From Hymenobacter cyanobacteriorum (lineage in GTDB: Bacteria; Bacteroidota; Bacteroidia; Cytophagales; Hymenobacteraceae): DNA of 64,000 bases. A program made the position numbers and the translations under genes. Below, in pieces: positions 50,267 to 61,709 of this stretch. The first letter of the stretch is position 1; the number at the start of each line of letters is the position of its first letter. The notes beneath the pieces were generated by a model. The model saw only the letters and a list, made by a program, of their open reading frames with translations, searched no databases and was not told the origin of the DNA. The stretch covers positions 992,001 to 1,056,000 of the forward strand of contig NZ_JALBGC010000001.1 of assembly GCF_022631375.1 (NCBI RefSeq), read 5' to 3'.

Positions 50267-50346
50267 GCCGCGCCGCCTTGTCGTTGCAAGCGTAGCGCAG
50301 TGCCTGAAGGACAGCATGAAGTTTTTAAACGGTAGCGTTGCCCTTG

Positions 50347-50389
50347 AAACAAAAGCCCCGGCACTGTGCAGTGCCGGGGCTTTTGTTTT
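50347..50389. terminator. Bidirectional terminator
   Basis: Near-perfect palindrome aaacaaaagccccggcac / gtgccggggcttttgttt with T-runs on both sides, between convergent ferredoxin and anti-sigma genes. It is nested within weakly inverted flanks (50283-50310 and 50410-50440) similar in plan to element J. Confidence 0.93.
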
Positions 50390-50444
50390 TGGAAGAGTTT
50401 GTCGCTGAAAAGGCGTAGCCCCGCTGCGCCCGCAATGCCAGCCG

Positions 50445-50699
50445 CTACCCGGCCGCCACCAGCCGCTCGCGCATCCGCTCTTTGGCGGCTTCCGATAGTG
50501 CCGGGCCAGCCTGCGCGCGGGCAGTGGCCGAGGCCCGCGCCCACTCGGCAATCAGGAGGGTTTGTTGGGAGTAGCGCTTGCAGTAGCGGCAGATGTGCAG
50601 GTGCAGCCACAGGCTGGCGCGCTCGCGGCGCGGCAGCGTGGGGTCCTGGCGCTGCTCGAGGAGCAGGGTAGCGTGCCGGCAGTTGATAAGTCGTAGCAT
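50445..50699 (-). CDS. Zinc-finger anti-sigma factor
   Basis: 84 residues. LWLHLHICRYCKRYSQQ carries the H-x3-C-x2-C of ZAS-type anti-sigma factors, after INCRHATLLLEQRQD. It would bind zinc and the ECF sigma factor encoded directly upstream. No transmembrane helix, so it is a soluble anti-sigma. Nine bp after the sigma gene. Confidence 0.9.
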   Translation of the reverse strand: MLRLINCRHATLLLEQRQDPTLPRRERASLWLHLHICRYCKRYSQQTLLIAEWARASATARAQAGPALSEAAKERMRERLVAAG

Positions 50700-50708
50700 A
50701 GCAGATAG

Positions 50709-51290
50709 TTAATTCTGGCCGAGGCCGTGTTTTTCGAGGCAGCGGCGCAGCTGAAGCTTGGCCCGGTGCACGATAACCCAGTAGTTGGACGAAGTCAGGC
50801 CCAGCTCCTGACAAATTTCTTCGGCCGATAATTCCTCCACGAAGCGCATGGCGAACACGGCCTCCTGCTGGGGCGAAAGCCGCGCCTGGCAGCGCTGCAG
50901 AATCTCGTGCAGCTCCTGCTGCTCCAGCGCGGCATCGGCCCGGAGCCAGCTGGCGGGTTCCTGCGGGCCGGCCCAGTGCCCGGTGGCGGGGCTGAAATAG
51001 TCGGCGACGGAGGCGTTGTCGCCGTCGCTCAACGCCTCGAGCCCAATGTGCGGGGCGCGGGCCTGACGGCGGTAGTAGTCGATGATTTTGCGGCGCAGGA
51101 TGACGAACAGCCAGGTGCGCTCGGAGGCTTCGGCCCGGAAGGTGGCCAGGCTGGCCAGCGCGCTCAGGAAGGTTTCCTGCACCAGCTCTTCGGCGGCGGC
51201 GGCATCGGAAACACGGCTCAGGGCAAAGCGGTAGAGCTCGTCGCCGAAGCGGGCAGGCCACTCGGCCGGGACGGGAATTGCTGGGGTCAT
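50709..51290 (-). CDS. ECF-family RNA polymerase sigma factor
   Basis: 193 residues. Region 2: AEELVQETFLSALASLATFR, WLFVILRRKIIDYYRR. Region 4: LSPQQEAVFAMRFVEELSAE, then ICQELGLTSSNYWVIVHRAK. A typical Bacteroidota ECF sigma with a small anti-sigma partner. ATG 51290 opens at MTPAIPVPAEW; a frame to 51368 is unlikely. It is divergent from the giant T9SS protein at 51521, a plausible target. Confidence 0.95.
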   Translation of the reverse strand: MTPAIPVPAEWPARFGDELYRFALSRVSDAAAAEELVQETFLSALASLATFRAEASERTWLFVILRRKIIDYYRRQARAPHIGLEALSDGDNASVADYFSPATGHWAGPQEPASWLRADAALEQQELHEILQRCQARLSPQQEAVFAMRFVEELSAEEICQELGLTSSNYWVIVHRAKLQLRRCLEKHGLGQN

Positions 51291-51464
51291 GCGGGGCGGC
51301 GGCTGGGCGGGGTGAGTCGCGCCACAATAGTACGCGCCACCCGATGAGGAGTTACCAACCCGCCGCAAACAATAATTCTGCTCATTTCACTGCCGGTGGG
51401 CCCGTTTCCAACCGCGCAATGATATGGCTGAGCTTAAATAACTTGTAAATACTATAATCATTTT

Positions 51465-51495
51465 TTGGATATTAAATTGCATTTTACTACATTTG
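51465..51495 (+). promoter_or_regulatory. Promoter of the giant TIG protein gene
   Basis: TTG 51465-51467, 20 nt, TACATTTG 51488-51495; the ATG is 26 bp downstream. Confidence 0.88.
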
Positions 51496-51520
51496 AATTA
51501 CACGCTTCTAATTCTCTGCT

Positions 51521-54500
51521 ATGAATACCCGTACCCGCCGCACCCCGGCAGCCCGCAGGCTGCCGGCTGATTTCTCCTGCATTTTTCAGTGGCTGGCTGG
51601 CTGGCTACCGCAACGCCGAATATGCCTGGCTCTGGCATTGGCAACGGGCCTGCTGGCCTTGCCGGCGCGGGCGCAGCAGCGGGGCGGCATCGACCTGTTT
51701 CGGGAAGATGGCCCGGCCCGGGCAGCAGCCGGCACCTCGCCGGTAGCGGCCCAGCTGCGCCAGGCGCGCGCCCTGAACCTGGATGTGAAGGCGATGGACG
51801 CGGCGCTGGCCCCGGCCCGGCGGGGGGCGGAAGTGGTGCTGCTGCTGCCCCTGCCCGACGGCCGCAGCGCCCGCTTCGGGGTGCGCGAATCGGCCATTAT
51901 GGACGAGGCGACGGCGGCCCGGTTTCCGGAGCTGCGCACCTACGCCGGGCGCGGCCTGGACGACCCCGATGCCTCGGCGCGGCTCGATATCACGCCCTAC
52001 GGCTTCCACGGGCAGATTTTGTCGAGCGCGCTGGGCGCGGTGTACCTGGAGCCGGCCCGGCCGGGCGACGTGGCGCACTACCTGAGCTTTTTCCAGGCTG
52101 AGGTGGACCGCAGCGCCGGCGGCGCGGCAGCCCCGAATTGCGTGTGGCAGCCGGGGCTCGACCGGGGCGCGCCGGCCCGGGCCGGGGGGGCGGCCGGCCC
52201 CGTGCGGCGCACGCTGCTGGCTACCGGCACCACGCTGCGCACCTACCGGCTGGCCGTGGCGGCCACGGCCGAATACACGGCCAACCGCGGCGGCACGGTA
52301 GCCAGCGCCCAGGCCGCGATTGTGACCACGGTGAACCGCGTGACCGGGGTGTACGAGCGGGAATTGGCCGTGCGCCTGCAGCTGGTTCGCAACGACGGCA
52401 CCCTCATCTACACCAACGCCAGCACCGACCCCTACACCAACAACAACCCCAGCAGCCTGGTGGCGCAGAACCAGAGCAACCTGACCACAGTGATAGGCAC
52501 GGCTAACTTCGACATCGGCCACGTGTTCAGCACGGCCGGCGGGGGGCTGGCCTACGTGGGCGTGGTGTGCAATGCCGCGTACAAGGCCTCGGGCGAAACC
52601 GGCATCTCTAATCCCGTGGGCGACGCCTTCGACATCGACTACGTGGCCCACGAGATGGGGCACCAGTTTGGCGGCAACCACACCTTTAACAGCAACCTGG
52701 GCAGCTGCGGCGGCAACAGCAACCCGAGCACCGCCTACGAGCCGGGCTCGGGCAGCACGATAATGGCCTACGCGGGCATTTGCAGCGCCGACAACCTGCA
52801 GCCACACACCGACCCCTACTTCCACGTGGTGAGCTACGAGGAAATCGAAAACTACCTGGCCACCACCACGTGCGGCGCCGTGAGCAGCACCGGCAACAGC
52901 GTGCCCAGCGTGAGCCTGCCCGCGGGCGGCAAAACGCTGCCCATCAGCACGCCCTTCAAGCTGACGGCCAGCGGCACCGATGCCGACGGCGACCCGCTCA
53001 CGTTTTGCTGGGAAGAGTGGGACCTGGCCCAGAACGGGGCCCCGCCCATCTTCCGCTCGTTTCTGCCCACGGCCAGCCCCACGCGCTATTTCCCGCGCCT
53101 GAGCGACCTGCTGGCCGGCACCACCACCATCGGCGAAACGCTGCCGACGACGACCCGCCCGCTGAATTTCCGGGTGACGGTGCGCGACGCGCACAACGGC
53201 CTGCAGGGCGTGGTGGGCGGCATCAACAGCAGCCCCGTGCTGGCCCTGAGCGCCAGCGCCGCCGCCGGGCCTTTCGTGGTGACGGCCCCGAACACGGCCG
53301 TGAGCTGGGCCGCCGGCTCGACGCAAACCGTGACCTGGAACGTGGCCAACACCACGGCCGCGCCGGTGAGCTCGGCCATCGTGAACATCCGGCTGAGCAC
53401 CGACGGCGGCCTCACCTACCCCACCGTGCTGGCCACCAACACCCCCAACGACGGCTCGGAAACCGTGACGGTGCCCAGCCTGGCCACCACACAGGCCCGC
53501 ATTATGGTGGAAGCGGCCGACAACTACTTCTTCGATATTTCGAACGCCAACTTCACCATTTCGGGCGCGGTGGCCGGCCCCACCCTCAGCACCCTGAACC
53601 CGGCCAGCGGCCCGGTGGGCACCAGCATCACCATCACCGGCACCAATCTGACGGGCGCTACGGCCGTGAGCTTCAACGGCGTCGCCGCGACGTTCACGGT
53701 GAACTCGGGCACCCAGCTAACGGCCACCGTGCCGGCCGGCGCGACGACGGGCAACGTGACCGTAACCACGCCCGGCGGCACCAGCAACGCCCTGACATTC
53801 AGCGTAACCGTGTCCGCGCCCGTGCTCAGCAGTTTGAGCCCGAACAATGGCACCGTGGGCACTACTGTGGTGATTACCGGCACCAACCTGACGGGCGCGA
53901 CGAGCGTGACCTTCAACGGCATTACAGCTACGTTCACGGTGAACTCGGCCACGCAGATTACGACCAGCGTGCCACCGGGCGCGAGCAGCGGCAACGTGGT
54001 GGTGACCACGCCCGGCGGCACCAGCAACGGCCTCGCCTTCACCGTGACGGCCCCGCTGCCCACCCTCAGCAGCCTGAGCCCGACCAGCGGGCCGGCGGGC
54101 ACCCCGGTGGCCATCATCGGCACCAACCTGACGGGAGCCACGAGCGTGACGTTTAACGGCGTTGCGGCCACGTTCACGGTGAACTCGGCCACCCAGATTA
54201 CGGCCACTGTGCCGGCGGGCGCGAGCAGCGGCAACGTGGTAGTGACCACGCCGGCCGGGGCCAGCAACGGCCTCGCCTTCACCGTGACCATTCCGGCCCC
54301 GGTTATCAGCAGCCTGAGCCCGACCAGCGGCACCGTGGGCACCTCGGTGGTGATAACCGGCACCAATTTTACGGGGGCCACGGCCGTGAGCTTCAACGGC
54401 ACGGCGGCCACGTTCACGGTGAACTCGGCCACCCAGATAACGGCTACCGTACCGGCCGGAGCCACCACCGGCAACGTAACCGTGACCACACCCGGCGGCA

Positions 54501-57500
54501 CCAGCAATGCGGTTGGGTTCACGGTGGTGCCGCCCGCGCCGGCCATCAGCAGCCTGAGCCCGACCAGCGGCACGGTGGGTACGAGCGTGACCATCACGGG
54601 CACGAACCTGACGGGCGCCACGGCTGTGAGCTTCAACGGCACCGCCGCCACGTTCACCATCAACTCGGGCACCCAAATTACGGCCACCGTGCCGGCTGGC
54701 GCGAGCAGCGGCAACGTGACCGTAACCACGCCCGGCGGCACCAGCAATGGGCTGGCGTTCACCGTCACCGTGCCGGCCTCTACCATTACCAGCCTGAGCC
54801 CGACCAGCGGCACGGTGGGTACTTCGGTGGTAATAACGGGCACCAATTTCACCAGCGCGACGGCCGTGAGCTTTAATGGTGCGGCGGCCACGTTCACCGT
54901 CAATTCCAATACCCAGATTACGGCCACCGTGCCGGCCGGCGCCACCAGCGGCAGCGTGGTGGTAACCACGCCCGGCGGCACCAGCAACGGGGTTGCCTTC
55001 ACGGTCATCCCGCCCGCGCCGGCCCTCACCAGCCTGAGCCCCAACAACGGGCCGGTGGGAACTTCGGTAACTATTGCCGGGACTAACCTGGCGGGGGCCA
55101 CGGCCGTGAGCTTCAACGGCACGGCGGCCACGTTTACCATCAATTCCGCTACCCAGCTAACAGCCACCGTACCGGCCGGCGCGACGACGGGCAACGTGAC
55201 CGTAACCACGCCCGGCGGCACCAGCAACGGCCTAACGTTCACGGTGGCCGCACCGGCTCCGTCGCTCAGCAGCTTGAGCCCAACCAGCGGCACGGTAGGC
55301 ACTTCGGTGGTGATAACCGGGACTAACTTGGCGGGGGCCACGGCCGTGAGCTTCAATGGTACGGCGGCCACGTTCACGGTGAACTCGGGCACCCAGCTAA
55401 CGGCCACCGTGCCGGCCGGCGCCACGACGGGCAACGTGACCGTGACCACGCCCGGCGGCACCAGCAACGGCCTACTCTTCACGGTGCTGCCGCCGGCCCC
55501 GACGCTTACCAACCTGAGCCCGAGCAGCGGCCCCACCGGCACGAGCGTCACCCTCACCGGCACCAACCTGACGGGCGCCACCAGCGTGAGCTTCAATGGC
55601 AGCAGCGCCTCGTTTGTGGTGAATTCGGCCACCCAGCTAACGGCCACCGTACCGGCCGGCGCCACGACCGGCCTGGTAACCGTGACCACGCCCGGCGGCA
55701 CCAGCAACGGCATCACCTTCTCGGTAACGGCCCCGGTGCCGGTGCTCAGCAGCCTGAGCCCGAATACCGGGCCGGTGGGCACCAGCGTCACCAGCACGGG
55801 CACGGGCCTGGCGGGAGCCACGGCGGTGAGCTTTAATGGCACGGCGGCCACGTTTACGGTGGTGAATGCGGGCACGATAACGGCTACCGTACCGGCCGGC
55901 GCAAGCTCCGGCCCGGTGACGGTGACCACGCCCGGCGGCCCCAGCAACGGCCTCCCGTTCACCGTCACCATCCCGGCTTCTACCATCACGGCCCTGAGCC
56001 CGACCAGCGGGCCGGTGGGCACCAGCATCATCATCACCGGCACCAACCTGACGGGCGCCACGGGTGTGACGTTTAACGGCGTGAGCGCGGCCTTCACCGT
56101 GAACTCGGCCACCCAGATAACCACCAGCGTGCCGGGCGGCGCCACCACCGGCAGCGTGGTGGTAACCACGCCCGGCGGGCCCAGCAACGGCATCCTGTTC
56201 ACGGTGGTGCCGGCCGCGCCCACGCTCACCAGCATTTCGCCCAATAGCTCGCCGGTGGGCACCACCGTGGTGCTCACGGGCACCAACCTGACGGGGGCCA
56301 CGGCGGTGAATTTCAACGGCACCGGAGCCACGTTCACGGTGAACTCCAGCACCCAGATTACGGCCCTGGTGCCCATCGGCGCCACCAGCGGCCCCGTAAC
56401 GGTGGCCACGCCCGGCGGCCTGAGCAACGCCATTGCCTTCACGGTGGCCATTCCGACTTCTACGCTCACCACGCTCAGCCCCAGCAGCGGCACCATTGGC
56501 ACCACGGTGGTGATTACGGGCACCAACTTCACGGGCGTGGGGTCGGTGACGTTTAATGGCGTGAGCGCGCCGTTTACGCTGAACTCATCCACCCAGATTA
56601 CCACCGTGGTGCCTGTTGGGGCGACTTACGGGCCGGTGGTGGTGACGGTGACCGGCAGCAGCAACGGCTTGATTTTTACCGTGATTCCGCCGCTGCCGTT
56701 TATTGTCAACTTCTCGCCGATGGGCGGGCCGGTGGGCACGCTGGTGACCCTGACGGGCACCGACTTTGCGGGCACCACGGCCGTGGCGTTCAACGGCGTT
56801 TCGGCCCCGTTCACGTTCGTGTCGGGCACCGAGCTCACGGCCACGGTGCCGGCCGGGGCCACCACCGGCCCCATTACCGTGACCACGGCCGGCGGCACGG
56901 GCAGCAGCACCACCAGCTTCACGGTGCTCACGCCCACGCTGCCCAGCCTCACGGTGAGCTCGCCGCAGACGATTCCGCCCGGGGCCTACAACAACATCGA
57001 CATCACGGGCACGGGCGTGGGCACGCTGGGCGGCGCGGTGAGCGTGGCCGGGGCCTTCACGGTGCAGCCGGGCGGCGTGTTCGACGATGGCTGCCAGCTG
57101 CTGACCGGCGCGGGCAGCTTCGCGCTGGCGGCCGGCGCCACCTTGCGCATCTGCAGCCCCGGCGGCATCAGCGCCAGCGGGGCCTCGGGCAGCATTCAGG
57201 TGAACGGGACGCGCACTTTCAGCCCCGGGGCCAGCTACGTGTACGACGGCACCGTGGCCCAGCTGACCGGACCCGGCCTGCCCACCACCGTGCGCAACCT
57301 CACGGTGAACAACGCCGCCGGCGTGACCCTGACCCAGAACCTGGCCATTACCCAGGTGCTCACCCTGCAAGCCGGCAACCTGAACCTGGGCAGCAGCAAC
57401 CTGAAGCTGCTTTCCAACGCCAGCGGCACGGCCCTGGTGGTGAACCAGGGCAACGGCCGCGTGTTGCACACCGGCCCCGGCCGCGCCACCATGGAGCGCT

Positions 57501-58921
57501 TCATCACCCCCGATGCCGCCCAGCCCTACGCCGGCCCCGGCTACCGCCACTACAGTGCGCCGGTGGCCAGCACCCCCATCGCCGACCTCGAAGTAACCGG
57601 CCTTTTCGCGCCGCTGCTGAACCCGGCCTACAACGCCCTGCCCACGCCCGCGCTGCCCGCGGCCCAGTTCCCCAACGTGTTCGACTACCAGGAAAACCGC
57701 GTTTCGGCGGCTTTCCCGGCCTTTACTACGGGCTGGCACTCGCCCAGCACTTCTGCCGATGCGCTGCTGCCCACGGCCGGCTACACCGTGAACATTGGCC
57801 CCGACGCCACCGTCGACCTCACCGGCCTGCTCAATACCGGGCCGCTGAACACCGGGCCGCTCACGCGCGGGGCCACGGCCAACGCGGGCTGGCAGCTGCT
57901 GGGCAACCCCTACCCCGCCCCGCTCGACTGGGCCGTGGTGGAGGGCACGCCCGGCGCGCTGCCCACCGGCCTGGGCGCGGCCATTTACGTGTTCGAGCCC
58001 ACCAGCCAGTACGGCGGCTTTTACCGCAGCTACGTGGGCGGCTTGGGCACGGGCGGCTTCACGGGCGTGCTTCCTGCTATGCAGGGCTTCTTCATCCGGG
58101 CCACGCAGGCGGTGCCGGGCGGCTTCACTTTCCAGGATTTGTTCCGCGTCACAACTTACCAGAACCCGCCCTTCCAGCGCGTGGCGGCCGGCCCCGACTC
58201 GCGCCCCCGCCTGCGCCTGACGCTGAAACCCACCACCGGCCCGGCCGGCCTGCTCGACGAAACGCTGGTGTACTTCGACCCCGCCGCCACCGCCAGCGGC
58301 ACCGATGCGGCCTTCGATGCGCCCAAGCTGCCCAACTCCAACCAGCTAAGTGTAGCCAGCCGCCTGCCCGGCCCGCCCACCAACGAGGCGCTGGCCATCA
58401 ACGGCCTGCCGCCCGCGCTGCTCACGGCCGGGGCGCGCATCCCGCTGGAGCTGGAGCTGCCCGCCGCCGGCCCCTACCAGCTCAGCGCCGCCGAGCTGGC
58501 CAACTTCGCCCCCGCCCTGCCGCTAGCCCTGCTCGACCTGAGCACCGGCACCCGCACCGACCTGCGCCGCACGCCCACCTACGCCTTCACGGCCGCCCAG
58601 GCCGGCGCGCTGCCGGGCCGCTTCGAGCTGCTGCTGGGCGGCACCGCTACGGCCACCACCGGCCCGGCCCCGGCCTCGGCCTTCAGCGTGTGGCCCAACC
58701 CGGTGGCCAGTACCGCCGGCCGGCTGCACATCGCGCTGGCCACCGCGGCCCCGGCCGCCACGGCCACGCTGCGCACCATTCTGGGCCAGCCGGTGCGCAC
58801 CCAGGCCCTGCGCCCCGGCACCACCGACCTGCCCACCGATGGCCTGGCCACCGGCACCTACCTGCTCACGGTGCAGGTGGCCGGCGAGCCCGCCGTCACG
58901 CAGCGCGTGCTGGTGGAGTAG
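51521..58921 (+). CDS. Reprolysin-type metalloprotease with 14 IPT/TIG repeats and T9SS type A sorting domain
   Basis: 2466 residues. Signal peptide (about 1-51, [20 protein letters not shown]). N-terminal propeptide, then a zinc metalloprotease domain with [14 protein letters not shown], the metzincin HExxHxxGxxH motif (about residue 377). Ig-like parts (690 region), then 14 IPT/TIG repeats of 80 residues each, residues about 690-1805, a beta-helix-like portion and a cargo part near 2000. The last 80 residues ([20 protein letters not shown] and [20 protein letters not shown]) are a type A T9SS sorting domain. A secreted surface adhesin/protease. Confidence 0.95.
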   Translation: MNTRTRRTPAARRLPADFSCIFQWLAGWLPQRRICLALALATGLLALPARAQQRGGIDLFREDGPARAAAGTSPVAAQLRQARALNLDVKAMDAALAPARRGAEVVLLLPLPDGRSARFGVRESAIMDEATAARFPELRTYAGRGLDDPDASARLDITPYGFHGQILSSALGAVYLEPARPGDVAHYLSFFQAEVDRSAGGAAAPNCVWQPGLDRGAPARAGGAAGPVRRTLLATGTTLRTYRLAVAATAEYTANRGGTVASAQAAIVTTVNRVTGVYERELAVRLQLVRNDGTLIYTNASTDPYTNNNPSSLVAQNQSNLTTVIGTANFDIGHVFSTAGGGLAYVGVVCNAAYKASGETGISNPVGDAFDIDYVAHEMGHQFGGNHTFNSNLGSCGGNSNPSTAYEPGSGSTIMAYAGICSADNLQPHTDPYFHVVSYEEIENYLATTTCGAVSSTGNSVPSVSLPAGGKTLPISTPFKLTASGTDADGDPLTFCWEEWDLAQNGAPPIFRSFLPTASPTRYFPRLSDLLAGTTTIGETLPTTTRPLNFRVTVRDAHNGLQGVVGGINSSPVLALSASAAAGPFVVTAPNTAVSWAAGSTQTVTWNVANTTAAPVSSAIVNIRLSTDGGLTYPTVLATNTPNDGSETVTVPSLATTQARIMVEAADNYFFDISNANFTISGAVAGPTLSTLNPASGPVGTSITITGTNLTGATAVSFNGVAATFTVNSGTQLTATVPAGATTGNVTVTTPGGTSNALTFSVTVSAPVLSSLSPNNGTVGTTVVITGTNLTGATSVTFNGITATFTVNSATQITTSVPPGASSGNVVVTTPGGTSNGLAFTVTAPLPTLSSLSPTSGPAGTPVAIIGTNLTGATSVTFNGVAATFTVNSATQITATVPAGASSGNVVVTTPAGASNGLAFTVTIPAPVISSLSPTSGTVGTSVVITGTNFTGATAVSFNGTAATFTVNSATQITATVPAGATTGNVTVTTPGGTSNAVGFTVVPPAPAISSLSPTSGTVGTSVTITGTNLTGATAVSFNGTAATFTINSGTQITATVPAGASSGNVTVTTPGGTSNGLAFTVTVPASTITSLSPTSGTVGTSVVITGTNFTSATAVSFNGAAATFTVNSNTQITATVPAGATSGSVVVTTPGGTSNGVAFTVIPPAPALTSLSPNNGPVGTSVTIAGTNLAGATAVSFNGTAATFTINSATQLTATVPAGATTGNVTVTTPGGTSNGLTFTVAAPAPSLSSLSPTSGTVGTSVVITGTNLAGATAVSFNGTAATFTVNSGTQLTATVPAGATTGNVTVTTPGGTSNGLLFTVLPPAPTLTNLSPSSGPTGTSVTLTGTNLTGATSVSFNGSSASFVVNSATQLTATVPAGATTGLVTVTTPGGTSNGITFSVTAPVPVLSSLSPNTGPVGTSVTSTGTGLAGATAVSFNGTAATFTVVNAGTITATVPAGASSGPVTVTTPGGPSNGLPFTVTIPASTITALSPTSGPVGTSIIITGTNLTGATGVTFNGVSAAFTVNSATQITTSVPGGATTGSVVVTTPGGPSNGILFTVVPAAPTLTSISPNSSPVGTTVVLTGTNLTGATAVNFNGTGATFTVNSSTQITALVPIGATSGPVTVATPGGLSNAIAFTVAIPTSTLTTLSPSSGTIGTTVVITGTNFTGVGSVTFNGVSAPFTLNSSTQITTVVPVGATYGPVVVTVTGSSNGLIFTVIPPLPFIVNFSPMGGPVGTLVTLTGTDFAGTTAVAFNGVSAPFTFVSGTELTATVPAGATTGPITVTTAGGTGSSTTSFTVLTPTLPSLTVSSPQTIPPGAYNNIDITGTGVGTLGGAVSVAGAFTVQPGGVFDDGCQLLTGAGSFALAAGATLRICSPGGISASGASGSIQVNGTRTFSPGASYVYDGTVAQLTGPGLPTTVRNLTVNNAAGVTLTQNLAITQVLTLQAGNLNLGSSNLKLLSNASGTALVVNQGNGRVLHTGPGRATMERFITPDAAQPYAGPGYRHYSAPVASTPIADLEVTGLFAPLLNPAYNALPTPALPAAQFPNVFDYQENRVSAAFPAFTTGWHSPSTSADALLPTAGYTVNIGPDATVDLTGLLNTGPLNTGPLTRGATANAGWQLLGNPYPAPLDWAVVEGTPGALPTGLGAAIYVFEPTSQYGGFYRSYVGGLGTGGFTGVLPAMQGFFIRATQAVPGGFTFQDLFRVTTYQNPPFQRVAAGPDSRPRLRLTLKPTTGPAGLLDETLVYFDPAATASGTDAAFDAPKLPNSNQLSVASRLPGPPTNEALAINGLPPALLTAGARIPLELELPAAGPYQLSAAELANFAPALPLALLDLSTGTRTDLRRTPTYAFTAAQAGALPGRFELLLGGTATATTGPAPASAFSVWPNPVASTAGRLHIALATAAPAATATLRTILGQPVRTQALRPGTTDLPTDGLATGTYLLTVQVAGEPAVTQRVLVE
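53579..56936 (+). repeat. Fourteen 240-bp tandem IPT/TIG repeats
   Basis: Thirteen consecutive repeats each begin exactly 240 bp apart (53579, 53819, 54059 and so on); the last starts 3 bp early because one codon is missing. Conserved text reads [20 protein letters not shown] and the DNA of neighbouring units stays similar. Confidence 0.97.
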
Positions 58922-58962
58922 CCGCCGTGGCGGCCGAATAATTAGCAGCTTTTGGCCAAGAA

Positions 58963-58995
58963 AAAATCCCTCGTCAGCAATTGGCGAGGGATTTT
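58963..58995. terminator. Bidirectional terminator
   Basis: Stem aaaatccctcg/cgaggga tttt with an 11-nt loop, between convergent giant gene and the NTF2-like gene. Confidence 0.9.
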
Positions 58996-59019
58996 AAACA
59001 TCAAGAGGATAATAGCGAA

Positions 59020-59958
59020 TTATTGAGCGCGGCGGGCCGGCGCGGCTGCCGGTGCAGTGCCCGCGCCCTCGGCCACGGGGGCCGGGCCGGCCGGGGCGGC
59101 TACGGCTGCGGGCGAGTTGAACATTTCGAGCGCCAGGCGCCAGCCGGCTTCGGCCTCGCGGCGCCAGATGCGCACGTAGCTACCCGATTCCTGCGGGTGC
59201 TTGGCGTCGCCGGGGTGGCGGTAGGTGCCCAGCACGTAGCCCAGGTCGCCGCCCGCCGACAGGTAACCGGTCGTCGGGGCGAAGATGTAGCCCTTCTCCA
59301 GGTTTTTCATGTTGGCCACGGCCGCCAGGCCCTGCATCATCGACAGGCCCGGGCGGTACAGCCGCGCCTCCGCACTGAGGTACTGCTGGTAAGTAGCGCC
59401 CGGCTTGAGGACCTCGGCGGCGGCAAAGCGGGCATCGAGGTCGAGCAATACGCTGGTGGGGGCCATGCTGGGCGTGGCCATGGCCAGGGCCTGGCGCGGA
59501 GCCGGCACGGTGGCCGGCGCGCTCGGCGGCACGCCAATGCGCTCAATGCCCATGTTCACTACGTATTTCCACTGGCCATCGGGCTGCTTGCGCCACAGCG
59601 TCACGTACTCGCCGGCGGCCTGGGCGCGGTCGTTCTGCAGCATGGTCCAAGGGCCGGTGGTATAGCCCAGGTCGCCGGTCTGGGCCACATCGGCCAGCAG
59701 CGGGTACCAGGTCAGGCGGGTGTTGGGCTTCACCGGCCGCGTGTTCCAGGCCGCCTGAGCTTCAACCAGCTTACCATTTTCGACCACCATGGCCGTGGGG
59801 GCGGCGTTGGTGAGGAATGCCGTTTTCATCCCATTCTTCGTCACTTGCTCGGCAAACGAAGATTCGGCTGCCAATACCGCCTGACGAGGCGTCTGGGCGT
59901 AAACTGCGCCCGAAAGCAGCAGGGTGGCCAACGAGGCAAGAGTCAACTTTGTCTTCAT
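59020..59958 (-). CDS. Secreted protein with two NTF2-like/DUF4440 domains
   Basis: 312 residues. Signal peptide MKTKLTLASLATLLLSGAVYA. Two related alpha+beta domains, each with a helix (RQAVLAAESSFAEQVTKNGM; LLDLDARFAAAEVLKPGATY) followed by strands with Trp and Thr/Gly-rich turns (DLGYTTGPWTMLQND; GGDLGYVLGTYRHPGD). This matches the NTF2-like/DUF4440 superfamily, often ketosteroid-isomerase-like or ligand-binding. The C-terminus is Ala/Pro-rich. ATG 59958 opens the signal peptide. Confidence 0.85.
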   Translation of the reverse strand: MKTKLTLASLATLLLSGAVYAQTPRQAVLAAESSFAEQVTKNGMKTAFLTNAAPTAMVVENGKLVEAQAAWNTRPVKPNTRLTWYPLLADVAQTGDLGYTTGPWTMLQNDRAQAAGEYVTLWRKQPDGQWKYVVNMGIERIGVPPSAPATVPAPRQALAMATPSMAPTSVLLDLDARFAAAEVLKPGATYQQYLSAEARLYRPGLSMMQGLAAVANMKNLEKGYIFAPTTGYLSAGGDLGYVLGTYRHPGDAKHPQESGSYVRIWRREAEAGWRLALEMFNSPAAVAAPAGPAPVAEGAGTAPAAAPARRAQ

Positions 59959-60100
59959 AAGATGCAAAGGCAAGTGAAAGATATTACTAAGGTAGGCACT
60001 ACGGGATAATTATACTTTCTATCCGAGGCAAAAGTTCCTGCTCAGCCGGCAGTTTTGTGGGTTGGCGGTCTTCGGCCGAGCAGCACCGCCCGGCGCGGCC

Positions 60101-60108
60101 TACTTTTG
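60101..60108 (+). promoter_or_regulatory. -7 element upstream of kdsC
   Basis: TACTTTTG matches TAnnTTTG, 32 bp before the ATG at 60140; no TTG at the expected spacing. Confidence 0.55.
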
Positions 60109-60139
60109 CGGTCATCTCCCATTCAGCCCGCTGCTCCTT

Positions 60140-60646
60140 ATGAACCTTGCCGACCTCACTGCCCGCGCCCGCCGCATCCGCCTCGTCCTCACCGATTGCG
60201 ACGGCGTGCTCACCGACGGCGGCGTGTACTACGGCGAGCACGGCGAAGTGCTGAAGCGCTTCAGCATCCGCGACGGCATGGGCGTGGAGCGCCTGCGCGC
60301 CCAGGGCATCATCAGCGGCATTATGACGGGCGAAGTGTCGCCTTCCGTCCGCACCCGCGCCGCCAAGCTCAAAATCGAGGAGCTGCACCTCGGCATCAAA
60401 GACAAACCGGCCTGCCTGCGCGAAATCATGGCCCGCACCGGCTTCAAGGCTGAGGAAATTGCTTTCATCGGCGACGATACCAACGACGTCGAAATCCTCG
60501 GCATGGTGGGCTTCTCGGCCTGCCCCGGCGATGCCACCACCTTCGCCCGCGCCGTGGCCGACTTCCACTGCCAGACGCCCGGCGGCTACGGCTGCTTCCG
60601 CGAGCTGGCCGAGTTCATCATCGCGGCGCAGGCGGTAAATGGGTAA
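60140..60646 (+). CDS. kdsC: KdsC-type HAD phosphatase
   Basis: 168 residues. HAD motif I LVLTDCDGVLTDG (Asp 19, Asp 21), motif II around GIISGIMTGE, Lys in IKDKPACLR, motif IV FIGDDTNDVEI. Length and CHCQTPGGYGCFRELAEFI-like end match KdsC, which hydrolyses 3-deoxy-D-manno-octulosonate-8-phosphate in lipopolysaccharide core synthesis. A related nucleotidyltransferase-associated HAD is possible. ATG 60140 opens at MNLADLT. Confidence 0.9.
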   Translation: MNLADLTARARRIRLVLTDCDGVLTDGGVYYGEHGEVLKRFSIRDGMGVERLRAQGIISGIMTGEVSPSVRTRAAKLKIEELHLGIKDKPACLREIMARTGFKAEEIAFIGDDTNDVEILGMVGFSACPGDATTFARAVADFHCQTPGGYGCFRELAEFIIAAQAVNG

Positions 60647-60660
60647 GCCAAGAACTCGGT

Positions 60661-60762
60661 TGTCATCCTGAGCGCAGCGAAGGACCTTACCAAGTACGCG
60701 CCGCCAGACTTAAAACCAACGCCCCTGACGTAATAAGGTCCTTCGCTGCGCTCAGGATGACA
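60661..60762. repeat. Fold-back element, family A copy 2
   Basis: Perfect 29-bp arms 60661-60689 and 60734-60762 (tgtcatcctgagcgcagcga). It lies between convergent kdsC and the first NarL-type regulator. Confidence 0.95.
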
Positions 60763-60793
60763 GACGGCTCTCAAGCTGACAAGTAGATTCCCC

Positions 60794-61444
60794 CTACTCC
60801 GGCAGCAGCCCCTGGCGGGCGGCCAGCTTGATGAGCGCGGCCGTGTTGCGGGTCTGGGTTTTGTCCATGATGTTTTGGCGGTGGGTTTCGACGGTGCGCT
60901 TGCTGGTGAAGAGGCGCTCGGCGATTTCGGCGTTGGTGAGGCCGTCGGCCACCAAGGCCAGCACTTCCATCTCACGCTTGCTCAGGCCGAGGGCGGCGCG
61001 GGCCACGTCGCCCTGCGCCGGGCTGCCCGCGTAGAGGCGCGCCAGCAGCGAGAGGCCAATGGCCGAGCACAGAAACGGCCGGCCGGCGGCCACTGTGCCC
61101 AGCGCGTGCACCGTTTCCGGGGGCAGCGAGGTTTTGAGCAGGTAGCCGTGCGCGCCCAAGTCGAAGGCGCGGGCCACGTAGTGCTCGTTGGTGAGCTCGC
61201 CCCGGGCCACGATGCGCAGCTGCGGCTGCTGCTCGCGCAGGGTGGCCAGCAGGGCGAAGGCATCGGTGCCGGGCAGGGCCAGGTCGAGCAGCAGCACGCT
61301 GGGCGCGGCGCTGGCCAGGGCGGCCAGCAGCTCGGGGCCGGTGCCGGCTTCGGCTACTACGTCGAGGCCGGCTGCCGCGGCCAGCCCAAGCCGGAGCTCC
61401 TGGCGTGCCGTGGGGTTGCCTTCCGTGAGGAGCAGTCGAATCAT
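60794..61444 (-). CDS. NarL/FixJ-type response regulator 1
   Basis: 216 residues. Receiver with LLLDLALPGTDAFAL (Asp about 55) and Lys in YLLKTSLP; the first acidic pocket reads LLTEGNP, with Glu instead of an Asp pair. A LuxR-type HTH closes it (LSKREMEVLALVADGLTNAE, IAERLFTSKRTVETHRQNIM). No kinase gene beside it. It faces the second regulator across a 265-bp divergent intergenic region with no other visible gene. Confidence 0.93.
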   Translation of the reverse strand: MIRLLLTEGNPTARQELRLGLAAAAGLDVVAEAGTGPELLAALASAAPSVLLLDLALPGTDAFALLATLREQQPQLRIVARGELTNEHYVARAFDLGAHGYLLKTSLPPETVHALGTVAAGRPFLCSAIGLSLLARLYAGSPAQGDVARAALGLSKREMEVLALVADGLTNAEIAERLFTSKRTVETHRQNIMDKTQTRNTAALIKLAARQGLLPE

Positions 61445-61709
61445 AGGGGGCAGAAGAGTAGCAGAAGCTGGAGTAGAAAGATGGTAATGTGCAATAGCAA
61501 AAAGCCACTTTTTTGCCGTTGGCAACCCGAAGCTACGGATTGCCAAAGCTCAACTATGATGCAGCAAACAAAAGCCGTATAAATCCCTTGAAAAACGGCC
61601 GGGCGGGCGGCCGCGCTTGGTACAAATACGGAGCCAATTTCTGAGAATGCCCCTCAGGCCAACCTTGTGCGCCGGAACTCGTTTCGACAAACTTACCTCT
61701 GTGCCCACC

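Noticed and set aside
53524..56604. Open frame of 1026 codons on the minus strand opposite the TIG repeats
   Set aside because: It arises because the 240-bp units have the same frame without stops on both strands; the + strand has signal peptide, protease motif and sorting domain, the minus frame none.
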